64,000 nucleotides of DNA from NCBI GenBank assembly GCA_907164885.2, contig OU015490.1, forward strand, positions 236,211,622-236,275,621, written 5' to 3'. The notes beneath the pieces are model-generated. The model saw only the letters and a list, made by a program, of their open reading frames with translations. It was not told the origin of the DNA and did no database searches. This DNA comes from Dolomedes plantarius (lineage: Eukaryota; Arthropoda; Arachnida; Araneae; Dolomedidae). Shown here in pieces: positions 1-14,900 of the stretch; within the stretch, counting starts at the first letter, position 1, and every line of letters begins with the position of its first letter. The position numbers and the translations under genes are program-made.

Positions 1-649
1 TTCACGATCCCTTGAAAGTCGTTAAACAGAGAGCCAACTGTATATACAGTTTAGCAGCTTAAAGTATATTTCACAAGACAATTGTAACTATGCTAATATA
101 TTAAAATGCCTTTTATAAGATTTCCATTATGAGAAACAAACCAGCATATATAACTTAGTTTAATTTAATTTGATTTTTTTTTTAAATGGTTATTTTATTC
201 AGCCACTATTATGAAATTTCAAGTTATATCACATGTTTATGAAAGTAGAAATTACTAGGAATTTTTATAACTTTTGATGTAATGAATTTTGCTAAAAAAG
301 ATTTATAATGAATTTTTAAATGTTCGTCTAATTTTTTTGGATGAATTCTCTTATTCTTCAATAGAATCTGAATAAAAAATGCTGAATTTTTTTTTATTTT
401 TCTTATTCAAAAAACCTGAAGACACCCTAATTCTCTTAAACACATCCATTGACAAAAAAAAAGAGAATCAACACTAATAAAAAAATTCTACATGCCATCA
501 TTTGCTGGCAAACTAAACATACTTCCTAGAATACCTCTAATCAATCTAGCTTCATCTAGATAATAAAACATTTTATGGAAACTTGAGTAATGTTCTACTG
601 TATTCATATTGTTATAAATGTTTGGATATACATATAAGTTAATATTTAC

Positions 650-754
650 TTTTTGTTGAGCTTCATCAAACCAGTTGCAAGAAGGCAATTCTGTGCGTAT
701 TTTACACAGCAGTTTTTTAAGTATTGTTTCATCTAATCTAACTCTTAGTGTAGC
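650..754 (-). CDS. SNX13: SNX13 coding exon 14 (RGS)
   Basis: 105 bp, 35 codons, phase 0 at both ends. It begins ATLRVRLDETILKKLL and ends NWFDEAQQK, aligned with ASPRVTVDDYLVAKLA and IFDDIQRK. Acceptor tttttcag, donor gtaaat. The open frame running on to 488 is intron readthrough. The next exon is not visible in bases 1-649. Confidence 0.93.
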
Positions 755-3700
755 CTGAAAAATGGAATAAAGCAATTTTATTATATACGCACTATGTATG
801 ATATATTTATTACTGGCATCATGAGTTGTACTTAACATTCTCTTAAATAGATCACAAAATAAATATTTATTAAGTTCTAATAAAATTCATAAGATAGTCT
901 ACAAACAGCAATAGATTCACTGCATTACAAATTAAGGAAGAAAATGTATAACTCAACCAGTGTCCGAAAACAATTCTCATGAAAGTTAAAAGCAATAATG
1001 AATAGAGTAGATTAAATAAGATGTTACTAAGTAAAAATTTAAATGTTAGACATAATATGCATTTTCCTGCCAGTTTTTTTTAACCCACCACATACATAAA
1101 AAGAAATAATAACAAAATTCTAACCAATTCATTTTTATTTTAAAATAATTACAGTCGATTCCGGTTAATCAGACCACATCAGGACACAATCATTTTGGTC
1201 CTAATAACTGGCTGGTCCAATTAAACGAATATGACTTATGTTACAAGATGGGATTCGGTCAGAATAAGCAACTGGTCTGATTAACCGGGGGTCCAATTTA
1301 CCAGAATCGACTGTATAGGTTTTATTCACAATAGCTCTTCCAAGCTCCTGAAAAAGCTGTTTAAATCTAGGCTTAAAAATCATATGAACCATGAAATACA
1401 CCATTTAAATATAAATATATATTCATAAAAGCTAATAAACACAAATTATTTATACTTTTTATCACATGATAATAACCAAGGGGTCATCTTGAAATACAGA
1501 AATCACACATACAAAAGAAATGTTTAAATGAAATAAGAACAGTCTGTTCATCAAACACAGATATCCATGATGACAGTAATAATATAGGAAAGATTTAAAT
1601 CAGTTTTTAAAATATATTGTTTACAAGAAAGCTTGAAAATGAAAAATGAACTTAGCAGATTAAAAGTGTCTATAAGAGTTCTATATACTTCAAAAATCAC
1701 TTTCCCATTTCTTTTGAATTTTTGCTGCCCTTTTCCATTGATAAAAGTCACAAACAGATCATTTCATGGCAACTTTGCCTAGTGGTGCTTCTTAATAAAA
1801 AAAAATAATAAATTAAGTTTAATTTATTACACTTAACAAAATTCAAATTTTAACATACAGTAAAACCTTGTCTTTGGGCATTATTTTTCTTGTTTTTATG
1901 GAATGAAAAAATTCTGCAAGCGATGGGGAATTGAAAAAGATCCAAATATAAATTACAGTAAAACCTCATCTATCCAGATTAACTGGGACGATAGGCAATC
2001 TGGACAATTAAAAATCTGGATAATCCGGGTAATATGGATAATAAGTAAAACAAAATCCTTAACTAAGCAGACTTACCATTTATTATAATAAAAAAAATGT
2101 TTTGTAACAAAATTAAATAGTATTGTTTACTAGACATTAAAAAATATAAAAATAACTTTTCACATTATTTCTTAACAAAGAATTATTAAGTCTAGTAAAG
2201 CTTTCTTAAACTAAAAAAAAAAGTGTTTTATTAGCATAATTTAACATACAATCTATGCAGGAACTGTACATTGAATCAAACTAAAAAGTGAATATTTGGC
2301 GTACTTGTAGTTACGTTCTTGCTATCATAGTTAAAAATTATTATCTAATGCGAACATTAAATAAAATTAATGCCTACAAATCTGATCCGGATAAATGAGG
2401 TTTTACTGTACTTGAAAATGTTCACATTAAAATGACCTAATAATTTATGTACTCTATTATTAGTACTGAACTTATGTAATTGTGACATTTAACTATTCTA
2501 TCACCTCCCTATCAATAGTTGTCAGAGACTGTTACATTATGACACACTAAACTTTTAATACTATTTTAGACAAGGAAGAAAGCAACCTGATATATGGTCA
2601 ATGGTAGAAAAGATTGTAAATTGACAAACAAACATCTAATATTTTCTAATTAAATATGAAACAACTCAAGTAATTTCAAGGAAGATAATATAACTTTATG
2701 GGCATTATATCCTAATTTGCTTCATTTTAAAAAAGTATTAATTTAGCAAAAATGATGAATTTTTTCTATAATTTTGAGAAGGATATTTTTTTTATTCCCC
2801 CCCCCCCCCCCCCCATGACAAAATGTATTACACCAGGGATTCCAAACAGGGTCCAGGTGCATCCATTGGGGATCAATGGAAGTTTAAAAAGGGTCTATAG
2901 TATTCCAGGGATCTGTTGGGTGTCGATAAATTTTTGTTTTAAAATTTAATTTTTTAGGAATGTAATTATTAGATAATATCCATTTTAATATGTATAAATA
3001 TATATTTATATTCGTTACGTTAGTTATTATGACTATACAATGATAAGAAATTTCAGGACAAACATTAAAAAAATTGTATCAATGCATCAAGCACAACCAC
3101 CACATTATTTGAAATTGAACTTTTAGGCAATTGCAATCTGTGTTTCTGAAATCTTGTTTATATTTATGAAATTAAAAATGAAAATAGCACAAAAATAATA
3201 AAACAAACCTAATGAACCACTTTTTCTAGTTTTTGTTCATATTCTTAGTCAAATTGTTATCTTTAAGTGCTTTATGTGCAATTATTAGTATTATAATTAT
3301 ATTGTATACTGTATATTATAGAGAAAAATGTGAGAGGGGTCGATGTAGAACATCATTCTTTTAAAAGGGCTCCATGTAGGAAAAAGGTTGGGAACCCCTG
3401 TACTACACAGTATGTAATGACAAAAATTTAAAATTATTTTTTAGTTAAATATAAAATTAAAAAGGAAAATATGATACTTACTTTCTCTGATAGATATAGA
3501 TCAAAAATGTGTACAGCAGCTTCACGTAAGCATTCAAGATCAGGAGGTGTTGACGATGACTGTGTAAGTTGTGCTAATTTTTGTTGTGAAAGCATTTGCT
3601 CTGCAGATACTTTATAACTCTAGGAAAAGTCAAAAAAATTATTGCATACATTAAGTAACTTAGTTTCAACCATGGAAAATTAAATATAACGTCATAATGT

Positions 3701-5906
3701 TGAAAAATATTTCCTATGCGACTATCAACAAGCTGAATCCTGAGCCAGAGTGATTGAGAATTGATACTGATGGCTCCCATGTGGCTCAACGAGTTAATGC
3801 TGGAGCAGGGGTTTTCTGTGACCTGTTCTCTGCCTATGCCCCTGCCGGCCATTTTGCATCTGCTTATGATGGAGAGGTCGAGGTGTTACGAATTGCCTTA
3901 TCCCAATTGCAATGCCAGACTCAACATTTTTCTAGTACAGTCATTCTATCAGACTCAAACACGGCACTTATGGCTATCAATTCCCCTCTTTCCCCACAAT
4001 CCTCCTCTATTGTAAAATACATCTCTTGCATCGAGGTGCTGGTCTCAAAGGGAAAATATATCGTTCTGCAGTAGATACCGGGCAACTGTGGGATCCTGGA
4101 TAATGAGAAGGTGATTCACTGGCCAAGAGGGGGACAACAGTTACTCAAACTTCATGTGAAGCCATCTCTTTACACTTGTTGAAATTGATGGTTCGTGACC
4201 TTTACCGGAATATTCTAAAAGACAGTCTACGTGAGAGCAATATATCTAAAACCTGGTATAACTTTATCTTCAATATCCCTGATCAGCCCAGGTTTAAAGC
4301 GGTGGCTCTTTTTAGACATTTGACAGGACATGACTGTCTGGCCAAACACCTTTTCCGAATAGGAATAATTGAAAGTCCCAAATGCAAGCTCTGTAATCTG
4401 GGGGAAGATATGGATTTATCACACCTTCCACACTGCCCCACGCTCATTTCTTCTAGCGTGCATGGGCAGTACTGGGAGGCTAGGGCCCTTATAGGCTAAA
4501 CATATATATTCTTTTTCTTCTGTTGTATTTTTTATGTTTATGTTTATCTTTTTTGTATGTTTATGTAGCCCGCCATTGGAAATAAAGAAAAATAATAATG
4601 TTGAAAATTTTCAATCTTAATGATTTATTATTATCTCCATTGTAAATTACTTTTATTTAACAAGATAAAAATCTGATAAATCTATATATATAAAAGAGCT
4701 TGTCTGTTTGTTTGTCCGCTATAGAATCATAGACTCTTTCACCCACCAGGACCAAATTCGGCATAGTTAATGTTTAGCACTCAAGAAACTTAAATCAGGA
4801 AAAACGAAATTTGGGGCTCAATTAGTTTTTTTTAAATTAATTTTTTAAGGATTTTTGTGCCCCTAAGCGCACCTCTTATGTAAATACAGCCCCTTTACCA
4901 CAACCAGTCTAATTCGATACGCGGAGGAAATGAGGTTTGTTCTGAGGGGTGGTTTGAGAGTTGGCCTGGGGGTGACAAGGGGGGGGAGCAGGGCGAAGTG
5001 TTTATTTTGCGGGGGGTGCAGCCCAGTATTTTTTTGATGGAATGCATGAAACTTTTTATATCTATATATCTACCCGGGCAACACCGGGCAATAATGCTAG
5101 TTTAGAATATAATAAAGACTAAAATCATATGCAGTTCCATAGAAACAGATATGGAAAAACAACAAGCATCAGCTCTTTCAGGAATTAAGATTTGCAATTT
5201 GAGGATTTTCAAAGCTTCTTTCAAAAATATAGACCTCTAACATCTTTGTCCCATAGAATTATGCATGATACTAAAGTATGTATAGAGTAAACATTCATTC
5301 ATTAATAGATATACAGGGTATCTCAAAAAACCTTGACACATTTTAAAAATTTATACAAAAAAAGTATACACAGTAAGAACTAGAAATTCACATATGTGTT
5401 ACCTTATTTAGTAGAGTTTTTTGTAGTATAGTCAATGAATTTCAATAAATGTAACTTTTGTGGCACAAGAACATCTAGTAGGTAATCAATCTCAGCCTAT
5501 ATGCATTCCAAAATGGATTCTGTAACACATGAAATTGCAGCAATTATGCAGCTTTTAATTTCTTCAACACTGCAACTGATTATCAAGGACACTTCAGGTT
5601 TCCTGAAACTTTTTATACCAAGTTAAGATGTTGTTATGACTTCAAGGATCATTTCCAAATTTTGTTGCACTTACATAACAGATTCCATTTTGAAATACCA
5701 GCCAACACATATTGCTCTCTTTGATGGAGTTGCCATTTTACAACTTTCACTTTCATGGAACAACTAGCACTTGTTCAACTTTATTGACACAGAAAAAAAC
5801 TCTAATATATAAGGAAACACTACGGATTTCTAGTTCTTATCTTGTATACTTTTTTTGTATAAATTTTTAAAATGCGTCAAGGTTTTTTGGGACACTTTGT
5901 ATATAC

Positions 5907-5937
<31 letters not shown>

Positions 5938-8900
5938 CATAAATAGATAGGTTGTTACATACAAACACACACATATATTATGGTAATGCACCTGCAACAT
6001 AAATAAATGTATTATCATATTTAAAAGTAGATAGCCATGATTTATACAATCACAAATGTTTAACTTTGTTGTTTTTGGTTCATCCACTAGTGTAGTTTTA
6101 TAGATTTGTTTACACTCAAATCTATAAAACTCTTAAACTCAGGTCTAGGTATAACCTGGATAAAGTCTAATAGACCATATTGAATTAGATGAGAAGCAAC
6201 AAACATCTGTTCATCCAGGTGCTGTCCCATAGAGACAACTATACAATCAATGCAAACAAATGCAGGGAAGGCTATCAAACCACAATGAAATATGCTCATA
6301 CATATTTTGATTAAATAAATTTTTTGCTGTTGTTTATTTTTCACCTTCCTTGGAAGTAAATGGAAACAAATATTTGAAAATAACTATCATAATCTAATAT
6401 TTTAGAAATAATGCAACATATTTACTGTAAAAAATAACTAAGAATTTTGGAATCAAAAAATCAAAATCCAAATTCTATAAAATATTCCTCAAAGTTGCAG
6501 CAAAATTGTTAACATCCAACAAGATGAATTTTCAGACAATTCCAGTCTAGGGGGGAAATCAAGTATTTTCTTGAAATTGTCCCTTACTTTAAGAGCTAAT
6601 ATAATTTTCTGTGAAAACTTCCACTTTTTCAAGTTTTCCAAAAGTGTATGAACCATGTAAAATAATTCAAAACACTCATAGGAAACACATTTCAGGAATT
6701 AAATATATTTTAACTTTATTTGCATCATTAAATGTATACTGCCTGATTAGTACATAATAATTTAGGCATATTTCGAAAAGTAATATTTTTTTCAGTAAGT
6801 AAAATATATAACACTCCAAGTTTATGCTAAATTGTCAGAGAGCATAAGTCAACACTCAACTCTATCCAACATTTTTTAATCCATCACAAGTTTTTCCACT
6901 TATCCTTACATAAATCACTACTTACAGAAATGATGTATAATTAAGAAAGTTTGTTTAAAAGAGAGAAAGAAAGGAAAATTTGAAAAAAAATTACCTCTAC
7001 AGAGTGAAAGAAAAACACTAAGCCTTGAGCTGATAAATTGCTCATGAAATCTAAATAGAAAAAAATATTTATCATGAAAATAAGAAACTATACAGACATG
7101 CACATATATATTAATAGATCAAAAATTTTAAATTTTGTTTTAGCCACAATATTTTCTATCATCCTATCAATCGCTCTTTTCAATGTATTCATTATTTCAA
7201 TACAGCTAAGGCAATTTTTCATGTGAAATCTCCTACTTGTTTTCAGAAAAATTGTGTATTTTTTAACTTTTTACTTTTTCATGTGCTGTTAATTTTATTG
7301 GAAGATTTGATTCTCAACACCAAGTGCTCTATGGAAAGGTTTACACAACAGCTGTGTTAGAGGAAAAAAGGAACATATCTCCAACACCCAACAGCAGTCA
7401 GGGACCTAGGTTTTATCTTTCACTGGATTCTTCAGCCTGACATACCACAAGCAAGTATCCTGAAAATGCCTCATTCTTTTTATTTTATGTCTGTGCTACC
7501 TAAACTTTGTAATAGATCCTATTTTTTCCATACAGTCTGAATTGCTGGTAATGAACAGTCTACCATACAATCTGAATTGCTGGTATCATGTAACCAATCC
7601 CCTCCCGGCCTTTTCGCATTGCAAGCGAAGAGAAGAGATTCCCCTCTCTTGACTTCATATATAAGAGATGTTATGAATGTGGGAGCAGTAGAACGCCGGG
7701 GAACGTTCAAGTGGGTTAACTTTTAGTATAGTATGACTTTTGAAGAAATCTGAGTTTTAAGCTGTTAAAGTTATGTGTTTTTATGTTTGAATGTAAATGT
7801 GATGTTTGTAGTTCGTAGTTTGTCCTGTCTAAATAGAATAAAACCACCTGTTTGCTTGTGAATTCATCGTCAGTTAACTCAGTGACACTACAGCTGGTAA
7901 TAAAACAATGCTACAATATTCATACAATAAAAATTTGGAATAATGTTGCACAGTTAAAATTGCATCACCTTTGGCATTTAATTTTTTTCCATTCTGGTAT
8001 TGAATAAAGAAAATAACCCATTATCAATTATATTTGTATTCTATTCAGTATACTAATCACCTATGTAAAGGTGGAAAGTTTATATCAAAGATAAAACTTA
8101 GGTCCATGACAGCAGCAAGATACGGTGGATATGAATATCTATTATACTTACCAACGTTTCCTATCAAAATTATACCCTGTTTTATCATTATAGAACTATA
8201 TTCCTAAGTTTTATAAAAGAATTGCAAAGAATATTAATAATGATGAATAAATCCTTAGATTTATATTTGAAGGGATAAAAAAAATTAATTTGAATAAGAA
8301 CTCATTAAGTCCTTTCAAAGTATTAAAGATATTAATAAAATATTATTGCATATGTTACCTGTAAAATAATGAAGTGCAATATTATTTGTAAGAACAACAT
8401 CAAAATGCAAAGTGAAAAGTTTCACACCAGGCTCAGTTAGCACCTTCCAATCAATACCCTGTAATGAGACAAACACATAAAGTATACAGGGAATAATCAG
8501 GCATAAGTTTTTTTATAGACCTAATATCAACCAAGAATTATAAAAAAAATACTGAAGCACCTTATTCATGTTTCATTTACCACAGGACCTACCAAGAGCC
8601 ACTGGTGTCATCTGTCTTTAAGCACTTTACGGACTCGACTACCTTCCAAAACATCTGAACTGAATTAGCGAAGACCATTTGAAATTGTATTGGGTGCCAA
8701 ACAGAGTAAAGAAACTAAGGTCTGGCATAGGCAAAAAAAAACATAATAGTTATGGATAACTAGGAAGTTTGTTCTCTATGTTGGCTAAAGAAAATTCTAA
8801 AGGATATCATATATGTTATGCACGTAAATATTGTGGTTTGAATTTTAGTCCACAGATAACAAAATCATAAAGTGAAAGTAATTTTTAGAAAGGAATAATG

Positions 8901-11900
8901 ATTTTTTTATATATATATATTTTTCTTTTTGACAAAGTGATGAAGAAAATTTCAGCCTGATACAGAATTAAACATTACTTATAATTTCTTCAATATATAT
9001 ATAGAGAGAGATAGATATAGATAGAAAGAGAGAGAGGCGAAGGGACAATAACCCTAATTACTGCCTCCAAGTATTAAGTACCGAATGTAAAATCATAATT
9101 AAAACATTTTACAATTACAATACAACACTACACCAGAAAAAAAATTAATAAAATTAAGTTTAACACTACACAAAACTGATTTTTAAGTGTTCCGAATAAT
9201 GTAAATAGCTTATGTTAACCTCCTCAGACCCGAGACAAAAATAAAAGCTAGATACTTTGTAAAAGGTACTTAAATAGTTGTTTAGGTCATTATGAAGTAG
9301 AAATGGGGCATTTAAATTTTTTCTTTAAAAATATAGGGGCTAGGAGGCATGTATCACATGTGATACATCAGGGCCGAGACACTACAATCAGAATTTTTTA
9401 AATATTAAGACTGTTTCAATTAGTTGATTCTTCACACAATATATAAAAAATGCTGCATGAAAAATAAGCATAATCAGTATGTTGTATTAACTTTATATTA
9501 TTTTTTATTTTTCATGAAATGATTTAAAACAATTAAATTTCTTGATGCTGTGAAACACAAAGACACATTGCATTCTGTATACTGTATAGTGGTTAAGGCC
9601 GAGCACTTATTTCTGCATCTGCTTCGATGGGTCCTAACCCCAATAATTTCTGGCATATATCTAGCTTCTTTGTTATGTGCTGTTTCATGCAGAATGTGTA
9701 AAAAATGTGTAAAAATGTAAAGCAAACACTTTAACTGAAGATTTTAACCCAAGAAATAATGCTTTTATAAACTTTCAAAACCTAACTCAAAAAACAAACT
9801 TAAAACACACCCAAAAAATGGACTTTTGATGTCATAGGGACCCATTGTATCACATGTTATAAAAATAAGTTTAACACGTTATATGCATTAATATTTTCGT
9901 GAAAACTTCTTTTATTGATATAAATAAGTAACTCGTACATATACAAAGAAAATGTATATTTTAAAATTAGTTTAATATTTGTGTAATTAAGTACATAAAA
10001 AAACTTGTTTCAATGGCATGCAGACATCGTGCTTTGATTCAAAGACGCTACTATAAACACAATCATGGACAAGTATTGTGATCAGTTGACGAGAAGAGAA
10101 AATTAAGGGAGGTATTTCACTTTGTATCACATATGATACAACCGGTTTCAGAATCGTTGCTGCCATCCAGCCTTGTTAAAAAAATATGAAACTTTTGTAT
10201 CACATGTGATACAAAAGTACCGAGGAAGTTAAACTACTCTAGGGGATGAGGAATAACTGCATAAAAAATTGCAAATAATGAGTAGGTATTATTCTGTGAA
10301 CAACTATTTTCACAATCAACATATTCATTGATAATAACTTAAGCTTAATAAATGAGTAGTTAGGTAAATTAAAATTCAAAACATTTCTTCAGCAAATGCC
10401 ATAAAAGAAAAAAAAAAAGCTTTCTAAACCTTCTGCAGTTATAATTGTCAGTTTAATTTACTATTACTGTTTACAAGAACAACTTTTACAAGTGAGAATC
10501 AACCATGAGCCATTAGCATTTATTTCAACTAACTCTACTTATTTTATCTTAATGCAGCTACTGCAGTGAAATAATTATGTATAATGATTAGTTGCAGAAA
10601 TACTATCACAGCTTATATAATAAAAATTCAAAACATACTCCACACCAACATCAATGTTGTACTCAGAGAATATAAAATGATGAATACAGTCGAATGTGGT
10701 TAATTGGACCACCAGTTAATCAGACCAGCCGCTTAATCGGACTGAATCGTAAAGAACCAAAATAAATCCTATTGCATAAACCTAATAGGGCATGTTCGTG
10801 TAATCAGACCAGCCAGTTATTAGGACCAAAATGATTGTGCCCCGATGTGGTCTAATTAACCGGAATCGACTGTACTTAATAATCATGAATACCAAATAAT
10901 AAAAAATAGTGAACGTAAATCCCTGAGTATAAAGAAAGTTTGATCACATAGAACTATGCAAACAAATAGCTATAACTTCATCTATGACCAGGTCACATGC
11001 ATTAAAATTTTGAAAACTTCATATGTTTCATTCAATGGGTATAGTAAAACACATATCTGCATAATACAGGAAGTGTATAATTCAGTAAAATCTACTTAAA
11101 CTAATATATTAAAGCTAAAATAGAGGGGCATAGATTTGTGGTATTTTTAATTGCTCATCATATACATTTTTATAGAAATATTTCTTTGTCATACTGATAT
11201 GCAAAGAGTTATAAAACTACACCATAGATTGTTTATACACACAATATCAGTTATTCACACACAATTATGAGTATTTATTTTAAAAAACACCTAGGTAAAG
11301 TGCATGAAATAAGTGTATTAAAATAGTTCAATACTTACAGTAGGCATACCCGTCGAATCCGTGTCAACTGATCCTTCACTAAGTCTACGTAACTGAGTTT
11401 CAACAACTTTACGTACATAAAACAAGCTGCTTAACTGCTGTTTAATATCAGTATCTATAGTAAAAATAGAATAGTATTCAATAAGTTGAGTACATTTTGA
11501 GTTGTTATTGGACTTTTACAAAAATTTACTACGCACAGCAGACCTCTAAATGACACTGAACCTTTTAACTGTCAAGTTATTTTGATGATTTTGGTACGGA
11601 AAATGTCATTTTTTTTTATTATAAAAATCAAATGTTTAGTACAAAATAACATACAAAAACTGCCATCTACTGAATAAAGCAAAAATTCACCTCCCAAGAT
11701 ATTGTATAGAATACTTGTGGTGCCATCTATTGAACAAAGCCCAAATCAACTTGTCCCAAGATAGAATCGGGTTTGACAATAAGATGCAAGGAAAAAAAAT
11801 CCACCCCGAGTGGTACTCAGACAGGACATTTTGGAACACAATTGCCACACCCAAAACTATCTCGGGCATGACAGTTAAAAGGTTAAAACTTGTTTAGAGC

Positions 11901-14900
11901 AATTTAAGAAAAACTTTCATTTCAGAACTTCTATATTTCATTGTGATGGAAAATTTCTTCACAGAAAAAATGTTTCTCATACCAATAAAATCCATTTTAA
12001 AATTATATCAAAGTAAAGCAAGGCTCAAAAATAAAATTAAAACTAATTGGAATGTGTTGTTCATGAATATTGTTCTCTTGACACATGGCTCACCAAAGAA
12101 TAAAATCCTTCTATCTACATATATAAAACAGTTTCGTAACTGTTTTATAAATATAGATACTGCATCCTGACTCACTGATTGACCGACTGACATACAACGC
12201 ACCGACCAAACCGCTGGACCTAAAGGGCTGAAATTTTGCATGATGATTCTTCTTATAGTGTAGGGGTGAACTAAGAAAGATTTTTGAAAAATTCTTCTTA
12301 GATTTTTTTTAAATAAAATTTTTAAGCTGTTTTAGTAACTTTTTTCAAACTGTACTATATTAACTGTACTATATTCTTTAGTATGTTCTATTAGATTTAA
12401 TTTGAATATTTTCATCTACATTATTTTGTCTATAAAAATATCCCTTATGATTTTTTTTATAAATATATTTTTTGTGTTTTTTTTACATCAATTGCATACA
12501 TTGATCGTTGTATTTGTTATAAATATATAAATGTTTATTTTTTTTAGCATTAATTGCATACATTGACCATTGTATTTAATTTGAATGTACTCCGTAGCGA
12601 AGTGCTGGTTTTCAGCTATTCTTATATATAAAGCAGACATGGGAAATGGATTGTGTCTGTATGTGAGAGTCACAAAAACTCTAGAACCGTGAGCCCTACC
12701 TTGATGAAATTTACATGGTTTAATGTTCTTGGTAAATCAGGATGAATGTGACTATTTTCATCCCGCTGAGACATTCCATTCCCGAATTATGTTAGAAGTG
12801 ACATTGAAACATAGCAGATGATTTAGTTTTGAGAAATATTTACAATCATGAAATATGTGTATATCCTAATTAAGAAAGTCAAAGTGGCATTGAAACGTAG
12901 CAGACAATTTAGTTTTGAGAAAGAATTCTGATCATGAAATATGTGTATATACTTTTTCTATAATAATTATCAGATTTGCTGTATTTTAATATTGAATGTG
13001 TTCTCAATCCATTCAAGCATTATTGATTATTTTTCTATAATAATAAATCCATTCAAACATTATTCATTAGCTGAAAATTAATGCTTTAAAATGCTCAAAA
13101 AGAAGAGAGCACTGGACTGGATCTGACAGAAGAATGTTTTTCATAATGTCAGTTTATGTGGGAGTGTCTAGAGCAAGGAATCAATCAGAATTATACATTA
13201 TCGCAGATGATAAAAAAGAAACAAAAAATGTTGTGCACTGGCAAGTTTTAAAATAACAAATTAGTTAATAAATAAAAATTTTATTACTGAAAAAATTAAA
13301 TTAATTTGTTTAAGAGTTATAACTTTAGAACATCATAACATGAGGCTAATCATTGAAAAATAATAACTGAAACTGAATCCTGAGTGAAGCCGGGTAATAA
13401 ATCTAGTTCTGAATAAAAACAAGCAGCAAACTGAAAATCTTGGAGATGAACACTTTTTTTTAAAAAATTTATTACCATCAAAATTCTTCAAATCACAGGC
13501 ATAAGACTCTTAAATGTACTTTGTCAATACTGACGACTTTGATAATTTTTTTTTGTGTTTTAAAGACATCATTATTCATTAAGTGCACAATAAGTAGCCA
13601 ACTGAAAGAGAGGGAGGTAACCAGAACTTCTTTAATTTTAATAAATGCCTTCAGTTTTGAAGTCTTTAAACTAAGGACAAAAATGATTGGTTTAACACTA
13701 GAAAGATGGCTGCCATCATTTTGACGGTCATTTTTGACTATGTCTGTATTTATGTCCTCAGCTTCTGAAATTTTATGACTTTCTAATTTTTTATGCGAAA
13801 TTAGCACGCACATTTACAAAATTATATTGATAGTAAAGAGGGGGAGAAAATATGTTGTGTACCTACTAAGACTGAAAGCCATCAATTTGACGGCAATATA
13901 GAAAACAGGAGAAATCTTTAAAATAATACCGTAAAAATATTAATTACATTTTGTCTCTTCCCTCTTTTGCAAATAACAGAAATATTGGCAATTCGGAAAT
14001 ATTGGTGTTGAAAAATAAGGACTGCACAAACCATGCATATATTTTTAAGGATAAAGCATACCAGGTTGCCAGCTCAGCATACTTGCATAAATAAATATCT
14101 AAATATATACAAATTTATTATATATTGGTATGAAATAGTTCAAAATTTAAGTATTTAACCATTAAAAAAAACAAAATATTTTAAATTCTTTATTTTATTT
14201 TTTAACCATCAAAATGATGGCATTCAGTCGTTTTAGTAAGAAAAAAAAATTACCATCTTTCTAGTGTTAATAGACAGTATAGCAATAAGGACTACACAAC
14301 ATTGATGTTGACAAAACAGTGTAGTAAGATAAGTAACCGAAAGTTAATGGCCTCTCTACTATCACAGACTCAAGTTTTGAGTTAACTCCAATATTAACTG
14401 ATAGATCTAGAAGCAAATTATACATTTTATTTTAAATAAATATTCTAAAAGCAATCAGATACTGAATTATGAATTATATTTCTTAAATTAGATAAAGCTC
14501 TCTTGTAATGCAACATATTTATTAATAATAATTTTTAAAATTTACCATCATCTCCACCAGTATCTTTTGATCTCTGAACAGCAATTTCATGGTTAACCAT
14601 TTCTTGTACCGCTTGAAGTTCACCAATATTATCGGTGCACCTTATCACAAGAAGGAAGCCATCACTTGTAAGAACAGTATCTTTACACTAAAAAGAGAAA
14701 ATCATTTCAGAAATTACATATATAAATAGGCATGCCAAAGATATGCCTAATATGTATAATCCTTAGTACAGAGTAGTTTAATTATGTTATCCCTTAATGA
14801 TGTGACTGAAAATTAATTTAGCTTTTGTAGTAGGATTTGTCTTATTAATAAAATAAATCTTTAATGTCCATTTGGACAAATACTATCTTTTGACAAAAAT

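Noticed and set aside
488..649. Continuation of the SNX13 frame beyond residue 490
   Set aside because: A donor (gtaaat) lies exactly at the conserved exon end and the residues after it do not match the family, so this is intron readthrough.
1551..1751. Minus-strand frame with FEVYRTLI considered as a SNX13 exon
   Set aside because: Exon 13 ends in phase 0 and exon 14 at 650-754 begins in phase 0 with direct family match, leaving no gap; this frame has no matching residues.
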